A DNA stretch of 28,499 nt from JBAWAP01 sp049589355 (GCA_049589355.1 JBAWAP010000008.1:1-28499); one strand, 5' to 3'; positions 1 through 6,800 are shown, counted from the stretch's first letter. Translations and numbers: made by a program. The notes: a model not told the origin generated them from the letters alone.

Positions 1-347
1 CGCATACGCTCCACCTCGAACTGGGCGTACCATCCCATGCCCTCCTCGTCGGTCCAAACCGGCTCGTTGTGTCCCTCCCAGTACTCGATGTGGGGGTTGG
101 ACTGATACGTGGGCAGTTGATCCTGAACAAACTGCTGGGCTGCTTCGAGAGGCGTCTGGCCAGCGGCCTTCTGAGATTGGGCGTCGTAATCTTCCTCGAC
201 CAAGCGACCGATTACCAGAACACCCTCCGGGACATCGCTGGCCGACCCCCAATCGCCTGCAAACTTGACTACCGCTATGCCAGCTTGCATGTATCCACTT
301 CCGTCTGGACTGCCACGCAACACATGGGGACCTAATTTGGTAGACAT
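1..347 (-). CDS. Partial glycosidase-like protein (N-terminal 115 codons)
   Basis: Only the first 115 codons are present; the gene continues beyond the left edge. The ATG at 347 has a strong Shine-Dalgarno sequence (AGGGAGG, six bases upstream), which fixes the start. The protein begins MSTKLGPHVL, has no signal peptide, and carries N94-E95-P96 within EYWEGHNEPVW. A buried Asn-Glu-Pro after a beta strand is the acid/base motif of clan GH-A TIM-barrel glycosidases, and KLGPH-type starts are familiar in Chloroflexota hydrolases of unknown substrate. The glycosidase reading is inference from this short stretch. It is the last visible gene of the minus-strand run that includes trxB, DUF1858 and the alpha/beta hydrolase. 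A small hairpin (373-391) lies between it and the hydrolase gene. Confidence 0.75.
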   Translation of the reverse strand, partial: MSTKLGPHVLRGSPDGSGYMQAGIAVVKFAGDWGSASDVPEGVLVIGRLVEEDYDAQSQKAAGQTPLEAAQQFVQDQLPTYQSNPHIEYWEGHNEPVWTDEEGMGWYAQFEVERM

Positions 348-425
348 TGCAATCCTCCCTTTCTGATTGTTGATAGCTGGCTCCCGGCTATAGAAACAGA
401 TGCTGCAACAGGGCCAAATGGGTAT

Positions 426-1193
426 CTAGGTCAGCGAGACGATGGACTTGGAAATGACCCTGCTCACGACCTCGGGTTTCTCAAGCATGACCATGTGGCC
501 TGCTGCATCAGCCAACACCAGTTCCGCCCCAGGAATATGATCGCGCAGGTAGACGGAGTACTTGGGCGGCGTCAACCTGTCGCCGGTTCCGCCGATGACC
601 AACGTGGGACAACGCACCTCCCCCAGGCGCTCCATCACGTCGAAGGCATCGCAGGCCGCATAGTCACCGTGGAGCACCTCCGGCAGAGTTTTCAACAGAC
701 GCTGGCGGCCCAGGCGCTTTAACTGTCCCGACGCACTGGGGCCAAAGGCGTAGTCGCAGACGAGGTCTACCGTGGCCTCGAAGTCGGACAGAATTCCGGT
801 GAGAATGGCCGGCGCCACCCTGAGGCGCGCCCCTGAGCCCACCAGGACCAGCCCCGCCAAGCGGTACGGGTAATACAGGGCAAAATCAAGGGCGATGGCT
901 CCACCCATGGAGTGACCGACTACAACTGCCCTCTCCAAGCCCAAGGCGTCCAAGAAGGCCAGGAGGAAATCGCGGTAGGCGGAGATGGAGCTTCGGCCCG
1001 CGCCTTCGGAGCGGCCGTGGCCGGGCAGGTCCAGGGCGTAGACGTCAGCTTCCCTCAGGCGACGCAGCGGAGTGGGCCAGTCCAGGTGGCTTCCCCCCGC
1101 TCCGTGCACCAGCACCAGATTGCGCTTGCCCCGTACATCGCCCTGGAAAAGGGCGTAGAAAGTCTTCTCGCTGGCTACGGTCACATAAGGCAT
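426..1193 (-). CDS. Alpha/beta-fold hydrolase
   Basis: A 255-aa alpha/beta-hydrolase of usual family length. The oxyanion-hole region is LVHGAGGSHLDW (residues 28-39), the nucleophile elbow is GHSMGG with Ser95, the acid is Asp205 in GTGDRLTPP, and the base is His233 in AAGHMVML, so the triad is complete. There is no signal peptide, so it is expected to be cytosolic. The substrate cannot be told; the closest general types are esterase, lactonase or the RsbQ/BioH-like branch. The ATG lies six bases after the stop of the DUF1858 gene with no obvious ribosome site of its own, suggesting translational coupling. Confidence 0.9.
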   Translation of the reverse strand: MPYVTVASEKTFYALFQGDVRGKRNLVLVHGAGGSHLDWPTPLRRLREADVYALDLPGHGRSEGAGRSSISAYRDFLLAFLDALGLERAVVVGHSMGGAIALDFALYYPYRLAGLVLVGSGARLRVAPAILTGILSDFEATVDLVCDYAFGPSASGQLKRLGRQRLLKTLPEVLHGDYAACDAFDVMERLGEVRCPTLVIGGTGDRLTPPKYSVYLRDHIPGAELVLADAAGHMVMLEKPEVVSRVISKSIVSLT

Positions 1194-1199
1194 ACTTCG

Positions 1200-1403
1200 T
1201 CAGTTAGCCTGAGGCACGACCGCGTTGAGGTCCTTGATCAAGGCCTCGACGTTGATGCCATGAGCAACGGCCCCTTGCTCCACGTTCTCGAAACGAGCTA
1301 TAGCACAGCCAAAGCACATCAGGCCGTGGCGCAGGAAAACCTCCACGGTCTGGGGATATTTCTCTACTACTTCGCCTATATGCATCTCTTTGGTAATCGT
1401 CAT
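1200..1403 (-). CDS. DUF1858 redox-disulfide protein (copy 1)
   Basis: A 67-aa protein matching DUF1858, the small all-helical domain also known as the hybrid-cluster-protein-associated redox disulfide domain. The diagnostic signature is the opening EVVEKYPQTVEVFLRHG followed by MCFGC, giving a CxxC pair at Cys30 and Cys33. The start is the ATG at 1403, preceded by AAGGAGG seven bases upstream. A longer reading frame back to 1469 exists, but it only translates the palindromic repeat upstream and is rejected. The gene sits between trxB and an alpha/beta hydrolase; proximity to thioredoxin reductase fits a thiol-redox role, which is inference. A paralog ends the sulfur operon at 27337. Confidence 0.88.
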   Translation of the reverse strand: MTITKEMHIGEVVEKYPQTVEVFLRHGLMCFGCAIARFENVEQGAVAHGINVEALIKDLNAVVPQAN

Positions 1404-1420
1404 GGTAACAACCTCCTTAG

Positions 1421-1511
1421 GTTGGTAGATTGGGAACCTGGTAGACTGGTAAATTGGTAGCGGAGACAAGCGTTGACCAATCTACCAACTACCAATCTAC
1501 CAATGTACCAT
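1421..1511 (-). repeat. GGTAGATTGG-type long palindrome, copy 1
   Basis: The left arm (about 1423-1460) is built of variants of GGTAGATTGG and GGTAGACTGG. The right arm (about 1475-1511) contains the complement, CCAATCTACC, several times. It can fold into one long hairpin and lies just upstream of the DUF1858 ribosome site. A second copy is at 13133-13228, so this is a dispersed family. Confidence 0.85.
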
Positions 1512-1516
1512 TGTTA

Positions 1517-2458
1517 TTAGCCTGTCCTCTCCGGATAGGCCCTGTCTTCTAGCTCAGCAATGAACTTCTCGGCCTCCATGGCCGCCATGGCTCCTGAGCC
1601 CACCGCCGTGGAGATTTGCTTTAGCACTCGCTCCCGCACGTCGCCAGCGGCGAATACACCCGGCACACTGGTATGGCATTGGCGGTTGGTGACGATGTAG
1701 CCTCGGTCGTCCAGTTCCAACTGTCCCCCCAGGAACCCCGTGTTGGGGATGGTGCCGACGTAGATGAAGACGCCGTCGGCCTCCAGCGTAGATTCCTCCC
1801 TGGTCTTGACGTTCTTGAGGCGTACCCCCGTCACTTTCCCATTCCCCAGGATCTTGGTAACCACCGTATCCCAGACGAAGTCTATCTTCTCGTTGCGGAA
1901 GGCCCGCTCCTGGAAGACCTTCTCTGCCCGCAGGCAGTTTCGGCGGTGCACCACGTAGACCTGAGTGGCGAACCTGGTGAGGAAAATGGCTTCCTCTATG
2001 GCTGAATCGCCCCCGCCAACTACTATCACCTTTCGGTCCTGATAAAAGAAGCCGTCGCAGGTAGCACAATAGGAGACGCCCCGCCCAGTGAGCTCCGCCT
2101 CGCCGGGAACGCCCAGCTTCCTAGGATAGGTCCCGGTAGCGATAATCAGAGCCTGGGCCTCATACTCGTCCCCATACGCTGTAACCTTGAAGGGATGGGT
2201 AGATAACTCTACAGTGGTGACCTCATCCATCTGCACCTTAGTGCCGAAGCGCTTGGCCTGCTGCTGCATCAATTGATTTAACTCTTGCCCGCTTATGCCC
2301 TGCGGAAAGCCGGGATAGTTCTCAATCTCTGAGGCGAGGGCCATCTGGCCACCTGGAGCACGGCCGGTGATAAGCAAAGGCGCAAGCAGTGCTCGGCCAG
2401 CATAGATCCCCGCTGTCCAACCAGCCGGCCCGGAGCCTACGATGATCAGCTTTTCCAT
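1517..2458 (-). CDS. trxB: Thioredoxin reductase
   Basis: A 313-aa low-molecular-weight thioredoxin reductase, which moves electrons from NADPH through FAD to thioredoxin in the cytosol. The FAD-binding GSGPAG motif is at residues 8-13. The redox-active CATC (Cys131/Cys134) lies in SYCATCDGFFY, the NADPH-domain GGGDSA is at 148-153, and the C-terminal FAD motif GVFAAGDVR is present. Length and domain order are normal. AGAGGAAG precedes the ATG, and a good promoter (TTGCCA, 17 bp, TAAAAT) lies at 2489-2517. DUF1858 and an alpha/beta hydrolase follow on the same strand and could be cotranscribed. Confidence 0.96.
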   Translation of the reverse strand: MEKLIIVGSGPAGWTAGIYAGRALLAPLLITGRAPGGQMALASEIENYPGFPQGISGQELNQLMQQQAKRFGTKVQMDEVTTVELSTHPFKVTAYGDEYEAQALIIATGTYPRKLGVPGEAELTGRGVSYCATCDGFFYQDRKVIVVGGGDSAIEEAIFLTRFATQVYVVHRRNCLRAEKVFQERAFRNEKIDFVWDTVVTKILGNGKVTGVRLKNVKTREESTLEADGVFIYVGTIPNTGFLGGQLELDDRGYIVTNRQCHTSVPGVFAAGDVRERVLKQISTAVGSGAMAAMEAEKFIAELEDRAYPERTG

Positions 2459-2488
2459 GTCTTCCTCTCAGCCAATCAGGTTGCTTAA

Positions 2489-2517
2489 TTTTACCTGATT
2501 TCAGGGCATCTGGCAAA
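2489..2517 (-). promoter_or_regulatory. Promoter of trxB with palindrome in the spacer
   Basis: On the minus strand the -35 box TTGCCA (2517-2512) and the -10 box TAAAAT (2494-2489) are 17 bp apart. The spacer contains the palindrome CCTGAAATCAGG (2495-2506), a possible operator. The distance to the trxB ATG is about 30 bp. Confidence 0.65.
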
Positions 2518-2522
2518 TGCAA

Positions 2523-2594
2523 CAGCCCAGCTGAAGTACTGGGCTGAAAAGACAAAGCCCCCTTCGGCAAGCTCAGGACATGCCTTCGGGGGCT
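2523..2594. repeat. Two nested hairpins, CTTCGGCAAGCTCAGGAC repeat family
   Basis: CAGCCCAG (2523-2530) pairs with CTGGGCTG (2539-2546). AGCCCCC plus CGGCA (2556-2568) pairs with TGCC plus GGGGGCT (2582-2594). The second hairpin contains the CGGCAAGCTCAGGAC core that recurs at 14941-14994 and in 17127-17258. Lying after the DUF5647 gene on the minus strand, it may also end that transcript. Confidence 0.7.
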
Positions 2595-2607
2595 GAAGTC
2601 CGAGTTC

Positions 2608-2681
2608 CTAATTCGTTCTATTCCAAATTCGTTCTGGATGGATCTGCACGAAGGCGCCATCCTAAACCGTTGAAACAGGGC
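2608..2681 (-). pseudogene. Relic of a solute-binding-protein 3' end
   Basis: Positions 2634-2668 match 3605-3639, the end of the LivK-type gene, at 31 of 35 bases. Read in the same frame it gives DGAFVQIHPERIWNRTN and a stop at 2608, against DGAFVQIYPEL and a stop in the intact gene. No start or upstream domain is left. It is best explained as a leftover of a duplicated or recombined solute-binding-protein gene, roughly 1 kb downstream of the intact copy. Confidence 0.65.
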
Positions 2682-2684
2682 TCA

Positions 2685-2960
2685 CTACGCGACAACAGGC
2701 TCGACCTTCAGGCGGGGGACGAAAATGGTACGCAGTTGGGGCACCATCTCAATGCGGATATAGGTTACGGTAGCCCCTTCGCGCTCCCGTTCAGCGCCAA
2801 GCTCCAGGTTAGCCTCCCGAAGCGCGGGATCGCTATTGGGAAGGAAGATAATGTCGGCGCCATCTGGAATACGGTCCAGTAGTTCTGGATCGTCAAGCAC
2901 CTGTTGCATAAACATCTCGAACAGGTCATGGTTCTTACGAAATTGTTCATCTCTATCCAT
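2685..2960 (-). CDS. DUF5647-like small protein
   Basis: A 91-aa acidic cytosolic protein. The recognisable run is RKNHDLFEMFMQQVLDDPEL followed by LDRIPDGADIIFLPNSDPAL, typical of the DUF5647 family of short proteins common in Chloroflexota and cyanobacteria; no biochemical role is known to me. The chosen start is the ATG at 2960 with GAGAGGTGG in front. A longer frame to 3023 would overlap the upstream gene by about 70 bases. The ATG overlaps the stop of the upstream (now broken) gene by eight bases, so the two formed a tightly coupled pair. A two-gene pair of this size resembles a toxin-antitoxin layout, but that is only inference. Confidence 0.75.
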   Translation of the reverse strand: MDRDEQFRKNHDLFEMFMQQVLDDPELLDRIPDGADIIFLPNSDPALREANLELGAEREREGATVTYIRIEMVPQLRTIFVPRLKVEPVVA

Positions 2961-3412
2961 GCTTCCACCTCTCATATCGTTCTCGATAAAACTGCCAGCG
3001 GGTCTTAACATGATGGATAGCATAGCTCAAGGCCGTGTTGTAATTGTCAAACGGCAGTTCTTGCCTCTCCCGACTGCCATCGGGGTGACTGATGTCCATG
3101 TGAGGTCGCCCGTGAGCGGTGTCAAAACGCACGATGGGCTGCCACTCCCCCTGGATGTTTGCCAGATACTGGACGGCGAATTGCACAACCTCTTTGCCTG
3201 TTCGTAACTGCTCAGCCCTGGCAGATTTGGACGCTTTTGGTGTCACCCTGAGCGAAGCGAAGGGTCTCGTTCTTCGCACAAACGAGATTCTTCGCTTCGC
3301 TCAGAATGACAGGCTCAGCAGTTACGCCTGTTCTGTCAAAGACAACCTTGATGTAATCAGCGAAGGACAAGTTGATGCGGTATTCTGTACGTCGTCTTTG
3401 AGGAGATAGCAT
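2953..3412 (-). pseudogene. DUF7718-like gene split by a palindromic insertion
   Basis: Two out-of-frame pieces make one protein when the insert at 3217-3313 and one target copy are removed. The N-terminal piece starts at the ATG at 3412 and reads MLSPQRRRTEYRINLSFADY up to DRTGVTAE. The C-terminal piece resumes QLRTGKEVVQFAVQYLA and runs through PIVRFDTAHGRPHMDISHPD to RYERWKHG and the stop at 2953. Insert plus duplication adds 103 bp, hence the frameshift. The surviving 3' frame can open only at a GTG inside the element. The family (a short protein with an RFDTAHG-x-PHxDxxHPDG core) seems to be the one I know as DUF7718; the function is unknown. It was cotranscribed with the DUF5647 gene from a promoter at 3553-3581. 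Confidence 0.72.
3210..3319 (-). mobile_element. 97-bp GTCATTCTGAGCGAAG palindromic element with target duplication
   Basis: The insert (3217-3313) is bracketed by direct GCTCAGC copies at 3210-3216 and 3313-3319, a 6-7 bp target duplication. The arms GTCATTCTGAGCGAAGCGAA and TTCGCTTCGCTCAGGGTGAC are inverted. The restored target GTAACTGCTCAGCAGTTAC is itself a 19-bp palindrome with one central base. It has no coding capacity, so it must be moved by a protein encoded elsewhere. It belongs to the short repeats often seen in Chloroflexota genomes. Confidence 0.75.
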
Positions 3413-3552
3413 GTTTAGAACCCCGGTGTGACAAGGTCTTTTTACCGCATACTGGAGATGGGCGTTGCACAAAAGGCAATCAGCGCCCCCCGCAGCTAGC
3501 TTTCTGCTTGGGGCTGGCCGCCCACAGGCTTATCCCCTGGAACGTTACACTC

Positions 3553-3581
3553 AGTTTACCACAAAAAAGAGCAAACGTCAA
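3553..3581 (-). promoter_or_regulatory. Promoter of the split gene / DUF5647 pair
   Basis: On the minus strand TTGACG (3581-3576) and TAAACT (3558-3553) are 17 bp apart, 15 bp beyond the stop of the LivK-type gene. It gives a leader of about 135 bases to the ATG at 3412. Confidence 0.55.
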
Positions 3582-3596
3582 CTGGATCTATTGAAC

Positions 3597-4763
3597 CTAC
3601 AGCTCTGGATAAATCTGCACAAAGGCGCCATCCTGAACCTGGAAGATGTAGATGTTCTGCTCCTTGAGGTCGCCTCCCTGGTCATAGGAGACGTGACCCA
3701 TAAGGGTATCAAAGTCCAACTGGCGGATGGCCTCAGCCACTTTGGTTGCATCCAAGCTCTTGGCCTTTTTGATCCCCTCAGCCAAGACTTGCATGGCACT
3801 ATAGCCGTTGATGCTGTAGGTGTCGGGGTTGCGGTAGTCTACTTCCTGATACTCCTTGATCCACTGCTTGTCAACAACGGCTGCCGGGCTCGGGGCGAAG
3901 GCACTGACGTAGATCCCTTCCGCTGCCCCACCCGACTCGTCAATGGTGGCCGACAGAAAAGCGCCGTCACTGGCCAGGAAGGGAACAGTAATACCAGCAT
4001 CAACCAACTCGGCCCGCAGGTATGGAGCCTCGACTTCGTAGCCCCCATAGAAGATGGCGTCAGGGCTGACCCCCGCTATCCGCTCGACTTCCTCAGCAAA
4101 GCTGGACTGCTCGACCGCCACCTGGAGTTCGAGAGGCACCTGGGCTCCCAGGTGGCGAAGGTTGTCCGCGATGAGGGCGCCAAGCCCCTGCCCGTACGGG
4201 TCGTCGTTGTAGACCACAGCCACACTTTGGGCTCCCAGGGTGTTGACCAGGAACTCGGCATCCACGCGAGCCTGAGTGGCATCATTGGCATTGACCCGGA
4301 AGAAGTTGCGGTAGCCACGTTGGGTGATGGAGACCTCGCTGGCCGTAGGGGTGATGATCACAATGGGCAAGCCCTGGTAGATCTCCATGGCCGCCAGAGT
4401 CTGGCCGCTGTTGTAGTGGCCTATCAGTCCGATAACCCTCTCCCCTCCTCCAATTGCCTCCCCGATCTGCTCAGCGACCCCCACTGCCACGTCGGAATCG
4501 GACTCGTCGTCTATCCCGACTACCTTGACTTGATAGCCCAACAGGCCACCCGCCTTGTTGAGCCGTTCGGCCATCAGCTTGGCCCCGCCCAACACCGTCT
4601 GGCCCCCGTTGGCCTGGAAGCCCGACAGGGGCGCCGCCACGTAAACGATCGCCTCGCCCTTGGGCTTTGCCGGCCCACAAGCAGCCAGCAACAAGCAGCA
4701 AGCAGCGAGCAACCTTAAACTTTGAGCTTTGAGCTTTGAGCTTTGAGCTTTGAACTTCACCAT
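3597..4763 (-). CDS. LivK-type ABC transporter substrate-binding lipoprotein
   Basis: A 388-aa periplasmic-binding-type protein of the branched-chain amino acid (Peripla_BP_6) family. The N-terminus is a lipoprotein signal with lipobox L26-A-A-C29-G. The mature part shows AAPLSGFQANGGQTVLGGAK, AGGLLGYQVKVVGIDDESDS, VIGLIGHYNSG and YNDDPYGQGLG, typical of this family. The ligand is probably an amino acid or small amide. No permease or ATPase gene is in the window, so it may work with a distant transporter or as a sensor subunit. The ATG is six bases after the stop of the coiled-coil membrane gene. Codons 4-15 are made almost wholly of a 7-bp tandem repeat, so the signal peptide start is repeat-derived and could be slippage-prone. 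Confidence 0.92.
   Translation of the reverse strand: MVKFKAQSSKLKAQSLRLLAACCLLLAACGPAKPKGEAIVYVAAPLSGFQANGGQTVLGGAKLMAERLNKAGGLLGYQVKVVGIDDESDSDVAVGVAEQIGEAIGGGERVIGLIGHYNSGQTLAAMEIYQGLPIVIITPTASEVSITQRGYRNFFRVNANDATQARVDAEFLVNTLGAQSVAVVYNDDPYGQGLGALIADNLRHLGAQVPLELQVAVEQSSFAEEVERIAGVSPDAIFYGGYEVEAPYLRAELVDAGITVPFLASDGAFLSATIDESGGAAEGIYVSAFAPSPAAVVDKQWIKEYQEVDYRNPDTYSINGYSAMQVLAEGIKKAKSLDATKVAEAIRQLDFDTLMGHVSYDQGGDLKEQNIYIFQVQDGAFVQIYPEL
4721..4757 (-). repeat. Five 7-bp tandem units (TTTGAGC) inside the LivK start
   Basis: On the plus strand five successive TTTGAGC/TTTGAAC units, then a degenerate one, overlap codons 3-15 of the lipoprotein gene. The same unit recurs at about 23003-23035 between convergent genes. 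A unit of seven is not a multiple of three, so each unit gained or lost would shift the frame. Confidence 0.8.
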
Positions 4764-4769
4764 GTCCGT

Positions 4770-5591
4770 TTAATCCTTCAGTCCGTTGTAAACCTCATCC
4801 ATCGTCTCGACAATGTCCTGCAGGGCCGCTACTTGCTGGGCGATGTCCTCCCGCAGGCGTCGAGCATGGCTGGAATCCACGTCCTTGGCCCCGATGAGCT
4901 GGAGTTGAGCGTAGACCGTGCCCATGGCCGACAGGGTGTTCTCCAGTTGAAACTCGGCCTTCTCCATGGTGTTCTGCAAGCGTTGCAGGTTGTCCCATTG
5001 AGTCTTCTTGCTGCGAATGGCCTCCTGCATCTGCTCACGCACGGTCTCATCGTCTTCCCGATTGAGGCGGGCCTCGAAGTCCTCGATCGTCGTCCGTACT
5101 GAACTCATGTCTCGCTTGATGATCTCATCGTTCTCGTAGGCATCAAGCCGCTTGGCCAGGCCAAAGATGTTGGCCACCCACTCGGTGATGCGGCGGGCGT
5201 CCTCTTCCAGGTGGTCCCGCAATACCCCCTCCCGGCTTCGCCGGATGACCCCCTCGATGCGCTCGCGATACTCCAGCGCCTTTTCCACCTTGTCTCGGTA
5301 TGTGGCGCTGCGCAGCTCCCTGGCACTGAACTCCCCTCGTAACATGTCGGCCCCGACCTTTTGGGCTAAGGCTGGGTCGTTAAGACTGGTGTAGATGATC
5401 AGGGCTTCGGCCACCACGCCGATGACCAGCCAATACCACCACTGCCACCAGGGAAATGGACTGGGGAAGAGAAAGATCAAGATGATCGTGACGGCAATGG
5501 TGAGCGCGCTCTCCAGTCGAAAGAAGGCGAAAGAAAGCATCGCCCGCCACGCCCGTCGTTCCAGTTCTGTTCGAAAGAGACCCTTAGCCAT
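4770..5591 (-). CDS. Membrane-anchored coiled-coil protein, unknown function
   Basis: A 273-aa protein with two N-terminal membrane segments (about 26-42 and 50-68, the second Trp-rich) and a long charged helical region from about 85 to the end, predicted as coiled coil and facing the cytosol. I recognise no named domain. The start chosen is the ATG at 5591 with GGGGAG upstream; a GTG at 5627 is possible but less likely. It is followed after six bases by the LivK-type lipoprotein and lies in the same run as PspA and the VWA protein. A scaffold or membrane-integrity role alongside PspA is inference from context. Confidence 0.8.
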   Translation of the reverse strand: MAKGLFRTELERRAWRAMLSFAFFRLESALTIAVTIILIFLFPSPFPWWQWWYWLVIGVVAEALIIYTSLNDPALAQKVGADMLRGEFSARELRSATYRDKVEKALEYRERIEGVIRRSREGVLRDHLEEDARRITEWVANIFGLAKRLDAYENDEIIKRDMSSVRTTIEDFEARLNREDDETVREQMQEAIRSKKTQWDNLQRLQNTMEKAEFQLENTLSAMGTVYAQLQLIGAKDVDSSHARRLREDIAQQVAALQDIVETMDEVYNGLKD

Positions 5592-5641
5592 AAAACTCCC
5601 CTGTTCGCCCAAAAGACATTCAACCACCCTTGTGAAGTTAT

Positions 5642-5735
5642 GAATAACGGCTCTGCCTGTCCGCCGCGCCGCCGTCCGAGACTTTCAATACAAAAAAGTC
5701 GCCGCTGGCGGCGTCGGCTGACACGCTTGTTAGGC
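5642..5735 (-). repeat. Integron attC-like site A
   Basis: Read on the minus strand it starts with R'' box GCCTAAC (5735-5729), then AAGCGTGTCAGCCGACGCC. A variable loop follows, then GGCGGCGCGGCGGACAGGC, and it ends in a degenerate R' box GTTATTC (5648-5642). Arms pair imperfectly (CGCCGCC with GGCGGCG), as in true attC sites, and the first half strongly resembles textbook attC sequences. It lies about 100 bp after the stop of the gene at 5838-6659 in the same orientation, exactly where a cassette carries its attC. Confidence 0.65.
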
Positions 5736-5837
5736 GCCATCCGCCTTCGCGCTACACAGATGCTGACGACTTTGATCGTTTAGTCAAGTTCCTTGCCACG
5801 TTATGGCAAGACCAATTGATATTGTAAAGTGTCGAAA

Positions 5838-6659
5838 TCAGACTTGGCTTGTGGCTGGCTTTCTGAAAAACAATCCATAACGCAGAGGTATGTCTCCTTG
5901 GTAAAATCTTTTGGTAATATAGCGCGTATTTAAATCAATAACTGCCACCAAAACAAAACCCATGATTATTCCGGTCACCAACAAAAGCACGAGAAGAAAG
6001 GTACACCCTCTTGTTTCATTCAGAAAAATCGTTCGTGCTAGGGCAAACCAAGGCCAAAGAAACAGCGGAGTAAGCCCAGCATAAGCAACTGTATCGAGAC
6101 CAGCGGTAGGAAAACCCCCCGCCACGCTGGTAATAAATAACACCAAAACTAATCCAATTATGATAGATTCGGTAATTTCGAAAAGATATTGATCGCTCCG
6201 AATCTGAGACAACATAGATCCTCTTTTAAAAAACATGCCATAAACCAATGGTTTTTCTCCCTTATAAAACCTTGAAAGCAAAAAGCGAGTATTGAAATCA
6301 ATTATCGGTGTCGCGAACACCAAAAGAATCAAAATAGTAGATAGAATTCCCGTGAAGAGAAGGATAGATAAGATGACCATAACGATGAAGAAAGCAACAT
6401 TATCTTTTAATCCGTCTAACCATGACCAAAACTCTTCCCAATACAGCCGGTAGAAGGCGCAAGAGACCCAGATGATAAATCCCACAATTCCGGCACAAAT
6501 AGAGATACCCAGAGTCATGTTGATGAAAGTATCGAAGGATTCTACGGTTGGATCAAGTATATAGGACACTATAAACACTAATGCCACGATGAAAGTTGGA
6601 ATGGCCACAAATTCTGTTATTTCTAGAGCATGTTGACTTCTTCGGATGTATGCCATCAT
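5838..6659 (-). CDS. Membrane protein with internal duplication, likely cassette gene
   Basis: A 273-aa integral membrane protein of unknown family, AT-rich compared with its neighbours. It is an internal repeat: residues 4-17 (YIRRSQHALEITEF) align with 152-165 (QIRSDQYLFEITES), and 120-146 (DFNTRF..RFYKG..PLVYGMFF) with 241-267 (DLNTRY..RFYQG..PLRYGLFF). Each half holds two to four hydrophobic segments and ends in the motif IDxNTRxxxxRFYxGxxPLxYGxFFxR. AGGAG precedes the ATG at 6659; a second ATG follows directly. It has its own promoter (6722-6750) with flanking direct repeats and an attC-like site downstream, so it is probably a mobile cassette inserted between the VWA and coiled-coil genes. 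Confidence 0.78.
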   Translation of the reverse strand: MMAYIRRSQHALEITEFVAIPTFIVALVFIVSYILDPTVESFDTFINMTLGISICAGIVGFIIWVSCAFYRLYWEEFWSWLDGLKDNVAFFIVMVILSILLFTGILSTILILLVFATPIIDFNTRFLLSRFYKGEKPLVYGMFFKRGSMLSQIRSDQYLFEITESIIIGLVLVLFITSVAGGFPTAGLDTVAYAGLTPLFLWPWFALARTIFLNETRGCTFLLVLLLVTGIIMGFVLVAVIDLNTRYITKRFYQGDIPLRYGLFFRKPATSQV

Positions 6660-6673
6660 ACGTCACTCCTGGT

Positions 6674-6787
6674 GAGGCGCTTGGCTATATTAGGGAACAA
6701 AGTGTGTGAAATTTTGCGCACATTGTATCCCAAATCAAAGATAATGTCAAGAGGTGCTTGGGTATAAGGGAACAAAGTGTGTGAAAT
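6674..6787. repeat. Two 37-39 bp direct repeats flanking a promoter
   Basis: Copies at 6674-6712 and 6751-6787 share a perfect 21-bp core beginning AGGGAACAAAGTGTGTGAAA and a looser GAGGxGCTTGG part. One copy lies just upstream of the -35 box and the other just downstream of the -10 box of the promoter of the gene at 5838-6659. This is a typical position for paired operator sites. Confidence 0.75.
6722..6750 (-). promoter_or_regulatory. Promoter of the duplicated-domain membrane gene
   Basis: On the minus strand a perfect TTGACA (6750-6745) and TACAAT (6727-6722) are 17 bp apart. The expected transcript start is near 6714, leaving a leader of about 55 bases that includes one of the two direct repeats. 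Confidence 0.7.
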
Positions 6788-6800
6788 GTAAGTTTGTAAG

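Noticed and set aside
1404..1469. Longer N-terminus of the DUF1858 protein (SPLPIYQSTRFPIYQP)
   Set aside because: It is the translation of the palindromic repeat; the internal ATG has a strong ribosome site.
1421..1511. Possible CRISPR array because of regularly repeated short units
   Set aside because: Units are only 8-10 bp, inverted in the second half, without unique spacers; no cas genes.
3213..3472. 86-codon minus-strand frame as a separate gene
   Set aside because: Its second half translates the inserted repeat (VILSEAKNLVCAKNETLRFA); it is the 5' piece of the split gene.
3465..4718. Long plus-strand open frame opposite the LivK-type gene
   Set aside because: It is antisense to a gene with clear family motifs and a lipoprotein signal; no homology or ribosome site.
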